Below the pieces are notes generated by a model. The model ran no database searches. It had not been told where the DNA came from and saw only the letters and a list, made by a program, of their open reading frames with translations. A stretch of 64,000 nt of DNA from Nocardioides phosphati (GTDB lineage Bacteria > Actinomycetota > Actinomycetes > Propionibacteriales > Nocardioidaceae): contig NZ_BMNI01000009.1 of the NCBI RefSeq assembly GCF_014646375.1, positions 1 through 64,000 on the forward strand, written 5' to 3'. Each line of letters starts with the position of its first letter. Position 1 is the first letter of the stretch. The position numbers were made by a program, and so were the translations under genes. This document shows positions 1 through 8,123 of this stretch, one piece after another.

Positions 1-22
1 AGGATTCACCCGGTGGCCGCGC

Positions 23-136
23 CTACGTTGGAGGCACGCGCTCACTCAGGACGTCGTACACCACTCTGCTGGACTCCACTCGGCAGACAGTCCAGTCGGG
101 GTCAAGGGCGATGGTCACCGTTTCCACCGTGCTCAT
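23..136 (-). CDS. Hypothetical 37-residue protein, last of a coupled chain
   Basis: A 37-codon frame beginning MSTVETVTIALDPDW and ending in VPPT. I recognise no family. It is supported by position: its ATG overlaps the stop of the gene at 133-453 as ATGA, the third such overlap in a row in this element. The Asp/Trp-containing N-terminus reads like a short beta strand and there is no membrane segment. It may be a small element-encoded accessory protein. Existence is fairly likely from the coupling; function is unknown. Confidence 0.5.
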   Translation of the reverse strand: MSTVETVTIALDPDWTVCRVESSRVVYDVLSERVPPT

Positions 137-453
137 CGCGCTTCCTGACCACGCGGCTTGCGAACCGACCTCGCGTAACCACACTCGCCGCGCCGCACGT
201 TGTTCGGCGCCTCAGCCATGAACCGCGCCAGGGCCTCACGACTCATGTCGATGCGGTCATGCTCATCAGCGACACACTGGTCATTGAGGAACGTGCGCGC
301 CCAACGAACAGCCTGCGCACCCGTCATGCCGAAGTCAGCCATGAAACGGCGCGCGACCTCGTCGCGGATCTGCCGGGGGAGATTCCCGGCCCGCCCGATG
401 TGCTCGGGGGCAGCCTCCAAGGTGGGCGCGAGGCCCGGGGGAGCGGCACTCAT
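133..453 (-). CDS. Hypothetical element protein, 106 aa
   Basis: An uncharacterised soluble protein that is mostly helical and charged, with a central part reading DEVARRFMADFGMTGAQAVR and a basic C-terminus (RKPRGQEAR). No catalytic motif or known domain is recognised. The ATG at 453 was chosen over an upstream in-frame ATG at 486 because it overlaps the stop of the preceding excisionase-like gene as ATGA. Its own stop overlaps the next gene in the same way. The tight coupling suggests that the chain is made from one transcript in fixed ratio. The function is probably tied to maintenance or regulation of the element. Confidence 0.6.
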   Translation of the reverse strand: MSAAPPGLAPTLEAAPEHIGRAGNLPRQIRDEVARRFMADFGMTGAQAVRWARTFLNDQCVADEHDRIDMSREALARFMAEAPNNVRRGECGYARSVRKPRGQEAR

Positions 454-626
454 GACGCGCGCTCCGTTGGCAGCGTCTCGATCCACTCCGCAAGGTCGCC
501 GGCGAGGATGATCGCCTTGGTGCCGACGTAGTGCGCGATGAGGTTGTGCTGCTGGATCGCTTCACGGATCCGGTCCTGCCCGATGTGGGTGGCCTTGGAT
601 GCCGACTCGATGGTGAACGAGATCAT
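450..626 (-). CDS. Excisionase-like small HTH DNA-binding protein, 58 aa
   Basis: A 58-residue protein with the layout of the excisionase/MerR-type HTH_17 family. A short helix-turn-helix (SKATHIGQDRIREAIQQ) is followed by a beta wing (AHYVGTKAIIL) and a closing helix (AGDLAEWIETLP). In this family the protein binds DNA beside att sites and steers the integrase towards excision, or acts as a small regulator. Both ends overlap neighbours by ATGA: its start with the stop of the XRE gene at 623, and its stop with the start at 453. That fixes the start codon. Family membership is read from the pattern only. It is the best xis candidate in the visible part of the element. Confidence 0.65.
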   Translation of the reverse strand: MISFTIESASKATHIGQDRIREAIQQHNLIAHYVGTKAIILAGDLAEWIETLPTERAS

Positions 627-862
627 GCGGCGCCGTCCGAAACCGCGACCGCCGGCACGAGTGACCAGACGGAGACGTTGAGCGCGTCCGCAATGCGGTA
701 GAGCTCGTCCACTGCGAACGGGCGACGGGCCGACAGTCGGTCGGCGAGTGCGACGCGAGACATGTCGACCTTGCCCGCGAGTGCGACCTGGGTCATCTGC
801 TGTCGGGCCATCGCGGCGCGCACTTCGGCGGCGACCGCTTCCCGGCTACTGGGCTCTTCCAT
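623..862 (-). CDS. XRE-type repressor-like protein, 79 aa
   Basis: A small lambda-repressor-fold protein starting MEEPSSREAVAAEVR. The HTH is at about residues 18-45 (ARQQMTQVALAGKVDMSRVA). It ends with a segment reading ALNVSVWSLVPAV that recurs in the XRE protein at 1117-1383. The start at 862 is preferred over an in-frame ATG at 898 because the upstream one would place the operator palindrome inside the gene. It heads the leftward chain of ATGA-coupled genes and is divergent from the regulator at 943. A promoter with TTGCAT at 893-898 and TAGAAC at 870-875 would give a nearly leaderless message and has a perfect 16-bp palindrome in its spacer. It is probably an autoregulated switch protein. 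Confidence 0.7.
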   Translation of the reverse strand: MEEPSSREAVAAEVRAAMARQQMTQVALAGKVDMSRVALADRLSARRPFAVDELYRIADALNVSVWSLVPAVAVSDGAA

Positions 863-942
863 GGCTGTAGTTCTATCGGATATCCGATAACGATGCAAGC
901 ACCTATGGACAAAAAGTTCAGATATCCGATACTTTCGTGGGC
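863..942. promoter_or_regulatory. Divergent promoter region with two operators
   Basis: The gap between the two divergent XRE genes holds a perfect 16-bp palindrome, TATCGGATATCCGATA (874-889). A second copy at 916-931 matches it at 13 of 16 positions. Rightward promoter: TGGACA at 906-911, a 16-bp spacer and GATACT at 928-933, overlapping the second operator. Leftward promoter: TTGCAT at 893-898 and TAGAAC at 870-875, with the first operator in the spacer. The layout resembles a phage-type immunity switch. The promoter calls are by eye; the palindromes are exact. Confidence 0.7.
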
Positions 943-1200
943 ATGGTCAAGCCACAGGACGCCGCTAGTGAGTTCTCGCGGACCCTCGCGAGTCACCTCC
1001 GCGACGTGATGCACGAGGGTCACGTGACTCAGATGATGATCGCCCGCGAGATGGGTCGATCCCAGGCGTTCGTGTCCGAGCGCACGGGAGGCGTGCGGCC
1101 GATCGACACCGACGTTCTAGACGCCGTGGCCCGCCTGCTCGGATGGTCGTCGGGCCGACTGTGGGCCGAGTTGGGTCAGCGAATCACCCGGAATCAGTGA
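943..1200 (+). CDS. XRE-type regulator, 85 aa
   Basis: A small HTH protein beginning MVKPQDAASEFSRTLASHLR. The HTH lies at about residues 29-50 (QMMIAREMGRSQAFVSERTGG), followed by a helical segment ending in GWSSGRLWAELG. It faces away from the XRE gene at 623-862 and shares the two-operator region with it. Translation could begin at GTG 937 or ATG 943. The ATG is preferred because the predicted transcription start is near 940, which would make the message almost leaderless. Its last 84 bases overlap the convergent gene at 1117-1383. Likely a cro- or immunity-like partner in the element's switch, by analogy only. Confidence 0.7.
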   Translation: MVKPQDAASEFSRTLASHLRDVMHEGHVTQMMIAREMGRSQAFVSERTGGVRPIDTDVLDAVARLLGWSSGRLWAELGQRITRNQ

Positions 1201-1383
1201 CCACACACTCGTGCCGAGCGCGGTCGCCACTCGGTGCATGACGTCCACGCTCCACGGTGCCTCGCATCGGAGCAATTCGGCCAGTGCGGCGGGCGCGAGG
1301 CCGATCATCTGCGCCAAGCGGCCAAGGCCGACCTTGTGCACTCGCATGCCGTCCCGGACTGCGCGGCTTACCTGCTCCCTCAT
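1117..1383 (-). CDS. Third XRE-type regulator, 88 aa
   Basis: Starts MREQVSRAVRDGMRV. The HTH is at about residues 15-40 (GLGRLAQMIGLAPAALAELL), followed by VATALGTSVWSLIPG, nearly the same C-terminal signature as in the gene at 623-862, so the two look like paralogues. An open frame continues upstream to 1599, but that extension is Arg/Ala-rich and not protein-like, so ATG 1383 is used. The start is preceded by an inverted repeat, CTAGG-AC-CCTAG. The last 84 bases are antisense to the end of the rightward XRE gene, so transcription of one may interfere with the other. Confidence 0.6.
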   Translation of the reverse strand: MREQVSRAVRDGMRVHKVGLGRLAQMIGLAPAALAELLRCEAPWSVDVMHRVATALGTSVWSLIPGDSLTQLGPQSARRPSEQAGHGV

Positions 1384-1385
1384 GT

Positions 1386-1397
1386 CTAGGACCCTAG
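1386..1397. promoter_or_regulatory. Inverted repeat before the third XRE gene
   Basis: CTAGG-AC-CCTAG lies directly upstream of the ATG at 1383, where a ribosome-binding site or leaderless start would be. Its sequence differs from the TATCGGAT-type operators at 874-931, so the paralogue may recognise its own site. This is an observed palindrome only; function is inferred from position. Confidence 0.35.
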
Positions 1398-1502
1398 GCG
1401 TGACGCCCGACACGCGCACGGAGTAACAGGCTGTATGACCCAAAGGGACTAGGGCGGCGTAACCCGGTCGGGTGCATATGCACCTCGCTCTAGCGTCGCG
1501 GC

Positions 1503-1661
1503 GTGCCCAATCAGCCGAAGACTCCGAACCGCGTCGTGCGGGTGCCGGACGAACTCTGGCGGGCGGCACAGCGGGTCGCAGCCGATCGCGGCGAGACACT
1601 AGCGGCAGTCATCCGCCGCGCGTTGGAGAAGTACGTGCGCGATCACCCCTTCGGCGACTGA
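1503..1661 (+). CDS. Short ribbon-helix-helix-like protein, 52 aa
   Basis: Starts at GTG 1503 with VPNQPKTPNRVVRVPDELW, followed by AADRGETLAAVIRRALEKYV. A short strand (RVVRVPDELW) followed by two helices is the ribbon-helix-helix layout of small dimeric DNA-binding proteins and antitoxin-like regulators. I recall very similar short proteins from other actinobacterial integrative elements, next to the integrase. The end converges with the integrase gene and the two stop regions overlap by 19 bases. Start choice rests on the protein-like sequence beginning exactly here. No partner toxin is seen next to it. Confidence 0.6.
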   Translation: MPNQPKTPNRVVRVPDELWRAAQRVAADRGETLAAVIRRALEKYVRDHPFGD

Positions 1662-2944
1662 CCCAACTCGCGCCCGATCGCAGTCATGGCGGCGTTGACC
1701 CTCGCGTCGGACGTGTGGGTATAGACCTTCTCGTTCACGTCCTCGGAGGCGTGACCGAGGATCAGCTTGCGGACATCGGCTGGGACGTCGAGGTCGCGCA
1801 GGATCGTGTTACAGGTCTTCCGGGCGCTGTGGGGCGTGGGTCCTTCGATGTTGACCGCGGCGAGGGCTGCCTTCCACCGCTTGTCCCACTCGGACAGGCT
1901 GATCGGGCGACCATCCTTGCCTTTGCCCATGCCGCCCGTCGAGCGATGGAAGATGAGTCCTTCGATTCCGGGCGGGCAGGCGGCAAGGAAGATCTGCAAG
2001 GTGAGGCGCAGGGGCTCGGGCATCGTGAATGCACGCCACGACGTTGAAGTCTTGGGGCGCACGAGGTAGGTCATGCCGTCGAGGTGCCGCGCTTCGGTGT
2101 GCTCCGGGATCTGCACGACCTTCTTGGGGCAGTATGCAGCCCGCTGCTTGCCGCACGGATAGACCTCGTCCTCACCGGACTCGCCGCAGCCATGCTCGGC
2201 AGTAAGGGTCTGTGCCTGCCACGAGATCTCGATGGCGCCGGACTCGAGGTCGATGCAGTCACGGGTGAGGCCCAGCAGCTCGGAGGGCCGAACGCCGATC
2301 CACAGTGACGTGGCGAGCATGGCGAGCGTCTGGGGCACCGTGCCGTCGTCGGGTGTGTGTGCGTCGAGCACGGAGCGCGCCTCGGCGGACGTCATGTACG
2401 CGCGCGACTTCTTGGCGGACTTCGGCGCCTTGTGCACGCGGGCGGGGTTGCGGGAGATCTTCTCGCGCACCACGGCGTATTGCAGCAGCGACGACAAGGT
2501 GGAGTGGGCACCCTGCGCGGTGCGCTTCGACAGACCCAGCCCGTCGGGCGCGGGGGAGGTCAGCCAGCGGTGCCAGTCGGTGATGGCGTCGGCGCCGATC
2601 TTGTCCAGGCGCATGCGTCCTAGGCGGGGGAGGATGTAGCGGTTGATCTCGGTCCGGTAGCCGGACCAGCGCGTCACCTTGATCTCTTCGGGCGCGTAGT
2701 CGGACCACCAGACCTTCGCCCAGTCGTTGAGCGTGGGGACGCCGACGCGCAACGTTCCGGCTGCTGAGGACTTGGCGGCTTCCCGCAGTGCGCGGACGGC
2801 ATCAGACCTCTTGGCGCGGACGATGACCTTGCGTCGGCGCTTGCCGTCAGCGGCCTTGTCGAGCTCGACGGTGACGCACCACATGCCGTCTGAGGCGCGC
2901 TGGTAGATGCTGCCGGTGCCGCGGGGTCGTCGCTGGTTCGCCAT
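1643..2944 (-). CDS. int: Tyrosine site-specific integrase
   Basis: A 433-residue phage-type tyrosine recombinase that would integrate and excise the element at the tRNA-Val. An N-terminal arm-binding domain (GTGSIYQRASDGMW) is followed by a SAM-like core-binding region (about 70-170) and the catalytic domain. Visible catalytic residues are Arg219 (GVRPSELLGL), His372-x-x-Arg375 (HSARKT), His398 (LGHAS) and the nucleophile Tyr408 (VYTH), so it looks intact. Cys253, Cys264 and Cys272 sit in an insertion in the catalytic domain that could bind zinc; I believe such insertions occur in other actinobacterial integrases. The ATG at 2944 faces the att site. Length is normal for the family. Confidence 0.93.
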   Translation of the reverse strand: MANQRRPRGTGSIYQRASDGMWCVTVELDKAADGKRRRKVIVRAKRSDAVRALREAAKSSAAGTLRVGVPTLNDWAKVWWSDYAPEEIKVTRWSGYRTEINRYILPRLGRMRLDKIGADAITDWHRWLTSPAPDGLGLSKRTAQGAHSTLSSLLQYAVVREKISRNPARVHKAPKSAKKSRAYMTSAEARSVLDAHTPDDGTVPQTLAMLATSLWIGVRPSELLGLTRDCIDLESGAIEISWQAQTLTAEHGCGESGEDEVYPCGKQRAAYCPKKVVQIPEHTEARHLDGMTYLVRPKTSTSWRAFTMPEPLRLTLQIFLAACPPGIEGLIFHRSTGGMGKGKDGRPISLSEWDKRWKAALAAVNIEGPTPHSARKTCNTILRDLDVPADVRKLILGHASEDVNEKVYTHTSDARVNAAMTAIGRELGQSPKG

Positions 2945-2974
2945 GTTGGTCCTCGTCTCGTCTTCTCATGCTTA

Positions 2975-2994
2975 GGCTAACGTATGGCTAACGT
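2975..2994. promoter_or_regulatory. Direct repeats upstream of int
   Basis: GGCTAACGT occurs twice with a period of 11 bases (2975-2983 and 2986-2994), between the integrase start and the truncated tRNA. One-turn spacing beside the att site is what arm-type integrase or excisionase sites look like. The repeats are exact; their role is inferred. Confidence 0.4.
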
Positions 2995-3030
2995 TGTATT
3001 GGTAGCCACGCTCAGATGTCTGGTCTACCG

Positions 3031-3079
3031 TCCGGTTTACACCCGGACGGTCGGGGGTTCGAACCCCTCCGCGCCCACC
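3031..3079 (+). repeat. attR: truncated 3' half of tRNA-Val(UAC)
   Basis: Anticodon stem TCCGG (3031-3035), loop TTTACAC with anticodon TAC (3036-3042), CCGGA (3043-3047), then a T arm with loop TTCGAAC and the acceptor 3' strand CGCGCCC followed by ACC. The matching 5' acceptor strand GGGCGCG and a D arm are absent upstream, where element sequence begins instead. This is the expected attR of an element inserted into a tRNA 3' end. The symmetric part is longer than the anticodon stem: CCGTCCGG and CCGGACGG flank the loop (3028-3050), a plausible core-type integrase site. It is not a functional tRNA. Confidence 0.8.
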
Positions 3080-3153
3080 GTTCGTCGCGGCGTACGTGCC
3101 GTTGGGCGACGTGCCTCTCGCCAGGCTGTCGGAGGCCGTGCCAGAGTCGGACC

Positions 3154-4686
<1,533 letters not shown>

Positions 4687-4689
4687 GCC

Positions 4690-5445
4690 GTGGGAGCAGG
4701 CCGGATCCGCAGGTACCTCGCCGAGCAGCAGGACGCGCTGCTCGAGGGGTCGCGGCTGCTCGCCGCCGCCGACCGCTCCGGCGTGCACCCCTCCCGCGTC
4801 GCCGTACGCCGGGCCCGCAGCACGCTGCGCACGTTCGCTCCCTGCTTCGACACAGGCGCGCGCCGGCAGCTCGACGCGGCGCTCGTCGCGCACGCCCGCC
4901 GGCTCGGGACGGTGCGCGACCACGAGGTCCTCGTCGAGGTCCTGGCCGGCCAGTGGGCGCGCGAGGACGACGGGACGCCGGCCGGCCTGCGGGCCTGGCT
5001 CAGCGCCCGTCTCCAGGCCGACCTCGAGGCAGGGTGGCGCGAGACGGTCGCGCTGCTGGCGGCCGAGGACCACGACGAGCTCCCCCGGCGCTTCGCGGCG
5101 GTGCTCTCGGCCCCGGCCGGCGATGGGAGCGTCCGCAAGCGCGCGGCCCACGCGGCCCGGCGGGCCGAGCACCGGCTCGCCGCCGCGGGCGGCGACCCCG
5201 AGGCGCTGCACGACGCCCGCAAGGCCGCCAAGCGCGCCCGCTACGCGGCGGAGGCGGTGGGCGACGACGACGCGGCCGGGCAGTTCCGCGAGGTCCAACG
5301 GGTCCTCGGGGCGCACCACGACCTCGTGGTGGCGGCGCAGTGGGTGCTGGCCGCGCCCGTCCTGCCGGCGGTGCAGCCCGACGCCCGGCAGCTCGCCGTA
5401 CGACTCGAGGCGGCGGCGGCCGACCTGCTGGCGGACCTGCCCTGA
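4690..5445 (+). CDS. CHAD domain protein
   Basis: A 251-residue all-helical protein with the two conserved-histidine repeats of the CHAD family: HPSRVAVRRARSTLRTF near the N-terminus and LHDARKAAKRARYAAEAVG in the second half. CHAD domains have a strongly basic surface and bind inorganic polyphosphate. Here the domain stands alone, without the CYTH domain it is often fused to. It begins at GTG 4690, three bases after the acyl-CoA synthetase stop, so the two are probably co-transcribed, although no functional link is known. Confidence 0.8.
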   Translation: MGAGRIRRYLAEQQDALLEGSRLLAAADRSGVHPSRVAVRRARSTLRTFAPCFDTGARRQLDAALVAHARRLGTVRDHEVLVEVLAGQWAREDDGTPAGLRAWLSARLQADLEAGWRETVALLAAEDHDELPRRFAAVLSAPAGDGSVRKRAAHAARRAEHRLAAAGGDPEALHDARKAAKRARYAAEAVGDDDAAGQFREVQRVLGAHHDLVVAAQWVLAAPVLPAVQPDARQLAVRLEAAAADLLADLP

Positions 5446-5468
5446 CCACGTGTCTCTAGGCTGGGCGC

Positions 5469-6590
5469 ATGAGCCAGACCCTCGGTGACGTCGTGTCCCT
5501 GCTGCACACCTGGTATCCGCCGGCGACGGCCGACTCGTGGGACGCCGTGGGCCTCGTGCTCGGCGACCCGGAGCAGCCGGTCCGCAAGGTCCTCTTCGCC
5601 GTCGACCCGACGCTCGAGGTCGCGCAGGAGGCAGCCGAGTGGGGCGCGGACCTGCTCGTCGTGCACCACCCGCTCTTCCTCAAGCCGGTCACCGGCTTCC
5701 CGGCCACCACCCCGAAGGGCCGCACGGCAGCGACGCTGATCAAGGCGGGCTGCGCGCTGCTCACCGCCCACACCAACGCCGACCAGGCCGAGGACGGCGT
5801 CTCGGAGGCCATGGCGAAGGCCCTCGGTCTCGACGACCTCGCGCCGATCGTCCCCGCCGCGAGCGCCTCCTACGACCGCCTGATCGTCTACGTTCCGGCC
5901 GACGCAGCTCCGCCGGTGCGCGCTGCGATGGCGGAGGCGGGCGCCGGTGCGCTCGGCCACTACGACCACTGCTCGTGGCAGAGCTCCGGCGAGGGACGTT
6001 TCCGGCCGCTCGAGGGCGCGGACCCCGCGATCGGCACGGTCGGCACGCTCGAGGTCGTGCCGGAGGAGCGGATCGAGGTCGTGCTCCCGCGCTCGCGGCG
6101 TACGGCGGTGGTGCAGGCGATGATCGCCGCCCACCCGTACGAGGAGCCGGCGTACAACCTCGTGGAGATGGCCGACCCCGGTGTGGCCAGCACGGGCACC
6201 GGACGCCGCGGCACGATCGCGCCGATGTCGCTGGCGGCGTTCGCGGAGCTCGTGGTCGCAGCCCTTCCGGAGACCGTCGGCGGGATCCGGGTCGCCGGCG
6301 ACCCCGAGCGCGAGGTGAAGCGCGTGGCGGTGTGTGGCGGTGCGGGCGACTTCCTGCTCGACCAGCTGGCCGGATCCGACGTCGACGTCTACGTCACCTC
6401 GGACCTGCGGCACCACCGCGCGTCGGAGTTCGTCGAGGCCGGGGGACCGGCGCTGGTCGACGTGTCGCACTGGGCAGCGGAGTCGACGTGGCTCCCGGTG
6501 GTCAGCGGCAAGGTGCAGGAGGCGTTGGGCGATACGGTGGAGACCCGCGTCAGCGCGATCCGCACGGATCCGTGGACGACGCGCCTCTGA
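5469..6590 (+). CDS. Nif3-like dinuclear metal centre protein (YbgI/YqfO type)
   Basis: A 373-residue member of the NIF3/DUF34 family, toroidal hexamers with a two-metal site. Metal-ligand candidates are His66-His67 (VVHHPLF), the His of TAHTNADQ, and the C-terminal HW..E cluster (DVSHWAAEST). The length and the central insertion (about 130-240, with PYEEPAYNLVE) match the long form of the family. Suggested functions in this family include GTP cyclohydrolase-type and nucleotide hydrolase activities, none settled. It leads a run of three genes found in the same order as Rv2230c-Rv2228c in mycobacteria. Confidence 0.9.
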   Translation: MSQTLGDVVSLLHTWYPPATADSWDAVGLVLGDPEQPVRKVLFAVDPTLEVAQEAAEWGADLLVVHHPLFLKPVTGFPATTPKGRTAATLIKAGCALLTAHTNADQAEDGVSEAMAKALGLDDLAPIVPAASASYDRLIVYVPADAAPPVRAAMAEAGAGALGHYDHCSWQSSGEGRFRPLEGADPAIGTVGTLEVVPEERIEVVLPRSRRTAVVQAMIAAHPYEEPAYNLVEMADPGVASTGTGRRGTIAPMSLAAFAELVVAALPETVGGIRVAGDPEREVKRVAVCGGAGDFLLDQLAGSDVDVYVTSDLRHHRASEFVEAGGPALVDVSHWAAESTWLPVVSGKVQEALGDTVETRVSAIRTDPWTTRL

Positions 6591-6620
6591 TCTCTCGACA
6601 ACTCAACCCAGGAGTACCCG

Positions 6621-7361
6621 GTGAAGGCCGACCCCGCCATCCAGGCACAGCTTCTCGACGTCGCGGAGCTTGACGCCCGCATCGCGCAGCTGACCCACCA
6701 GCTGAAGTCGCTGCCGGAGATCGCCGCGCTGGCCGCGCTGGCCGACGAGGAGAGCGAGCGCACCAACCGGATGCGCGACGCGAAGATCCGCGTCGACGAC
6801 CTGACCAAGGAGCAGAAGAAGGCCGACGCCGACGTCGAGCAGGTCAAGACCCGCCGCGAGCGCGACCGCAGCCGGCTCGAGCAGGGCGTGATCACCGACC
6901 CGAAGCAGATCCAGGCGATGACCCACGAGCTGGAGTCGCTCGAGCGCCGCATCGGCGTCCTCGAGGACGAGGAGCTCGAGGTCATGGAGATGCTCGAGGC
7001 CGCGCAGATGGAGCTCGACAGGGCGGAGGCCGAGGTCGCCGACTCGGTCTCGCGCCGCGAGGAGCTCGAGGCCCGTCGCGCGGAGAAGTCGGTCTCGATC
7101 GAGCGCGAGCTCGACGGGGCCCGTCGTCGCCGTGCGGAGGCCGTCAACGGTGTCGACGCGCCGCTGCTCGCGCTCTACGACCGGCTCCACGAGTCCCGCG
7201 GGATCGGCGCCGCGGCGCTGCGTGCCCGCACGTGTGGCGGCTGCCAGCTCAACCTCAACGCCGGCGACCTCGCCGTCCTCGCGAAGGCGCCCGCTGACGA
7301 GGTGCTCCGCTGCCCCGAGTGCGACCGGATCCTGGTCCGCACCTCCGAGTCGGGCATCTGA
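6621..7361 (+). CDS. Coiled-coil protein with C-terminal C4 zinc ribbon
   Basis: A 246-residue protein made of a long charged coiled-coil hairpin (about residues 10-180) and a C-terminal zinc ribbon with Cys205, Cys208, Cys231 and Cys234 (CGGC and CPEC). This is the DUF164/C4-type zinc-ribbon family (Rv2229c in M. tuberculosis), thought to bind nucleic acid or act in RNA metabolism but unproven. It starts at GTG 6621 with AGGAG about eight bases upstream. It sits between the Nif3-like gene and the phosphatase, five bases before the latter, as a likely operon. Confidence 0.88.
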   Translation: MKADPAIQAQLLDVAELDARIAQLTHQLKSLPEIAALAALADEESERTNRMRDAKIRVDDLTKEQKKADADVEQVKTRRERDRSRLEQGVITDPKQIQAMTHELESLERRIGVLEDEELEVMEMLEAAQMELDRAEAEVADSVSRREELEARRAEKSVSIERELDGARRRRAEAVNGVDAPLLALYDRLHESRGIGAAALRARTCGGCQLNLNAGDLAVLAKAPADEVLRCPECDRILVRTSESGI

Positions 7362-7366
7362 CGCAG

Positions 7367-8110
7367 ATGTCCGGCGGCAACGCGGCTGGTCTCGACGGCT
7401 CCACCTCGAGCGCACCCGCGCGCGGGTGGGGCCAGCCCGGCATGGCACCCACGCGGATCATCCTGGTCCGCCACGGCGAGACCGACCACACCACCGACAA
7501 GCGCTTCTCCGGCGGCCTCGCCTCGGCCAACCCGCCGCTCAACGACCTCGGGCGCCGTCACGTCCGCGAGACCGCCGAGTGGCTGGCCACCGTCGCCGAA
7601 CAGATCGACGTCGTCATCTCCTCACCCGTACGCCGCACGCTCGAGTCGGCCGAGATCGTCGCCGAGGTGCTCGGCAAGGACGAGGTCCTCGTCGACGACG
7701 GGTTCGCCGAGATGGAGTTCGGCCGCTGGGACGGGCTCACCTTCATGGAGGTCTCCGAGCAGCACCCCGAGGACCTGCAGAAGTGGATGGGCGACCTTGA
7801 TCACCCGCCCGGTGGGGGCGAGTCCTTCCGCCAGGTCGAGGCGCGCGTGCTCGACGGGCTGACGCGGGTGATCTCGGCCCACGCGGGGCGCACGATCGCG
7901 CTGGTCTCGCACGTCACGCCTATCAAGACCCTGGTCGCGCACGCGCTCGGCGCGCCGCTCGACTCGCTCTACCGGATGGAGCTCCAGCCGGCGTCGATCA
8001 CGATGCTCTCGTGGTTCCTGGGCGGTGCCGACGGCGACCAGCCGATGGCGTCGATGCGGCTCTTCAACGTGACGCCCGGTGCGCACTGGGACGGCGCGTT
8101 CCCCCTCTGA
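7367..8110 (+). CDS. Histidine phosphatase family protein (phosphoglycerate mutase-like)
   Basis: A 247-residue branch-1 histidine phosphatase. The catalytic RHG motif is Arg35-His36-Gly37 (ILVRHGETDH). The second conserved Arg is in SSPVRRTLESAE, the acid is in EMEFGRWDG, and the second His is in ALVSHVTPIK. The first 25 residues are a low-complexity Ser/Gly/Ala tail, and MAPTRIILV could be an alternative start. In mycobacteria and many other actinobacteria the gene in this position is a bifunctional RNase HI plus acid phosphatase (Rv2228c type). Here the RNase H half is missing. It converges on the yaaA gene. Confidence 0.85.
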   Translation: MSGGNAAGLDGSTSSAPARGWGQPGMAPTRIILVRHGETDHTTDKRFSGGLASANPPLNDLGRRHVRETAEWLATVAEQIDVVISSPVRRTLESAEIVAEVLGKDEVLVDDGFAEMEFGRWDGLTFMEVSEQHPEDLQKWMGDLDHPPGGGESFRQVEARVLDGLTRVISAHAGRTIALVSHVTPIKTLVAHALGAPLDSLYRMELQPASITMLSWFLGGADGDQPMASMRLFNVTPGAHWDGAFPL

Positions 8111-8123
8111 CCCCGGCGGTCAG
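8107..8123. terminator. Small hairpin between convergent genes
   Basis: CTGACC and GGTCAG flank CCGGC and contain the stop codons of both convergent genes. One more T-A pair extends the stem. It could act as a bidirectional terminator, but there is no T-run. Weak call. Confidence 0.3.

Larger units (their letters stand above)
1..3079. mobile_element. Right end of an integrative element in a tRNA-Val gene
   Basis: This stretch has the make-up of a small actinobacterial integrative element. It carries a tyrosine integrase beside a truncated tRNA, an excisionase-like HTH protein, several tiny coupled genes and three small XRE-type regulators. The right boundary is the 3' half of a tRNA-Val at 3031-3079. 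Ordinary chromosomal genes begin directly after it. The left end, with the rebuilt full-length tRNA, should lie outside the window, so the element's size and its transfer or replication functions cannot be judged. No phage structural gene or relaxase is visible here. Confidence 0.75.

Noticed and set aside
1384..1599. An N-terminal extension of the 88-residue XRE gene up to 1599
   Set aside because: The extra 72 residues are low-complexity Arg/Ala/Ser and cover the palindrome at 1386-1397; the HTH protein starts naturally at ATG 1383.
3005..3079. An intact tRNA-Val gene
   Set aside because: The 5' side does not contain a strand complementary to the acceptor end and lacks a proper D arm, so only the 3' half is present.
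3016..3153. An upstream extension of the acyl-CoA synthetase frame beginning inside the tRNA remnant
   Set aside because: The extension overlaps the att site and is Arg/Ser-rich; the family-like sequence begins at ATG 3154.
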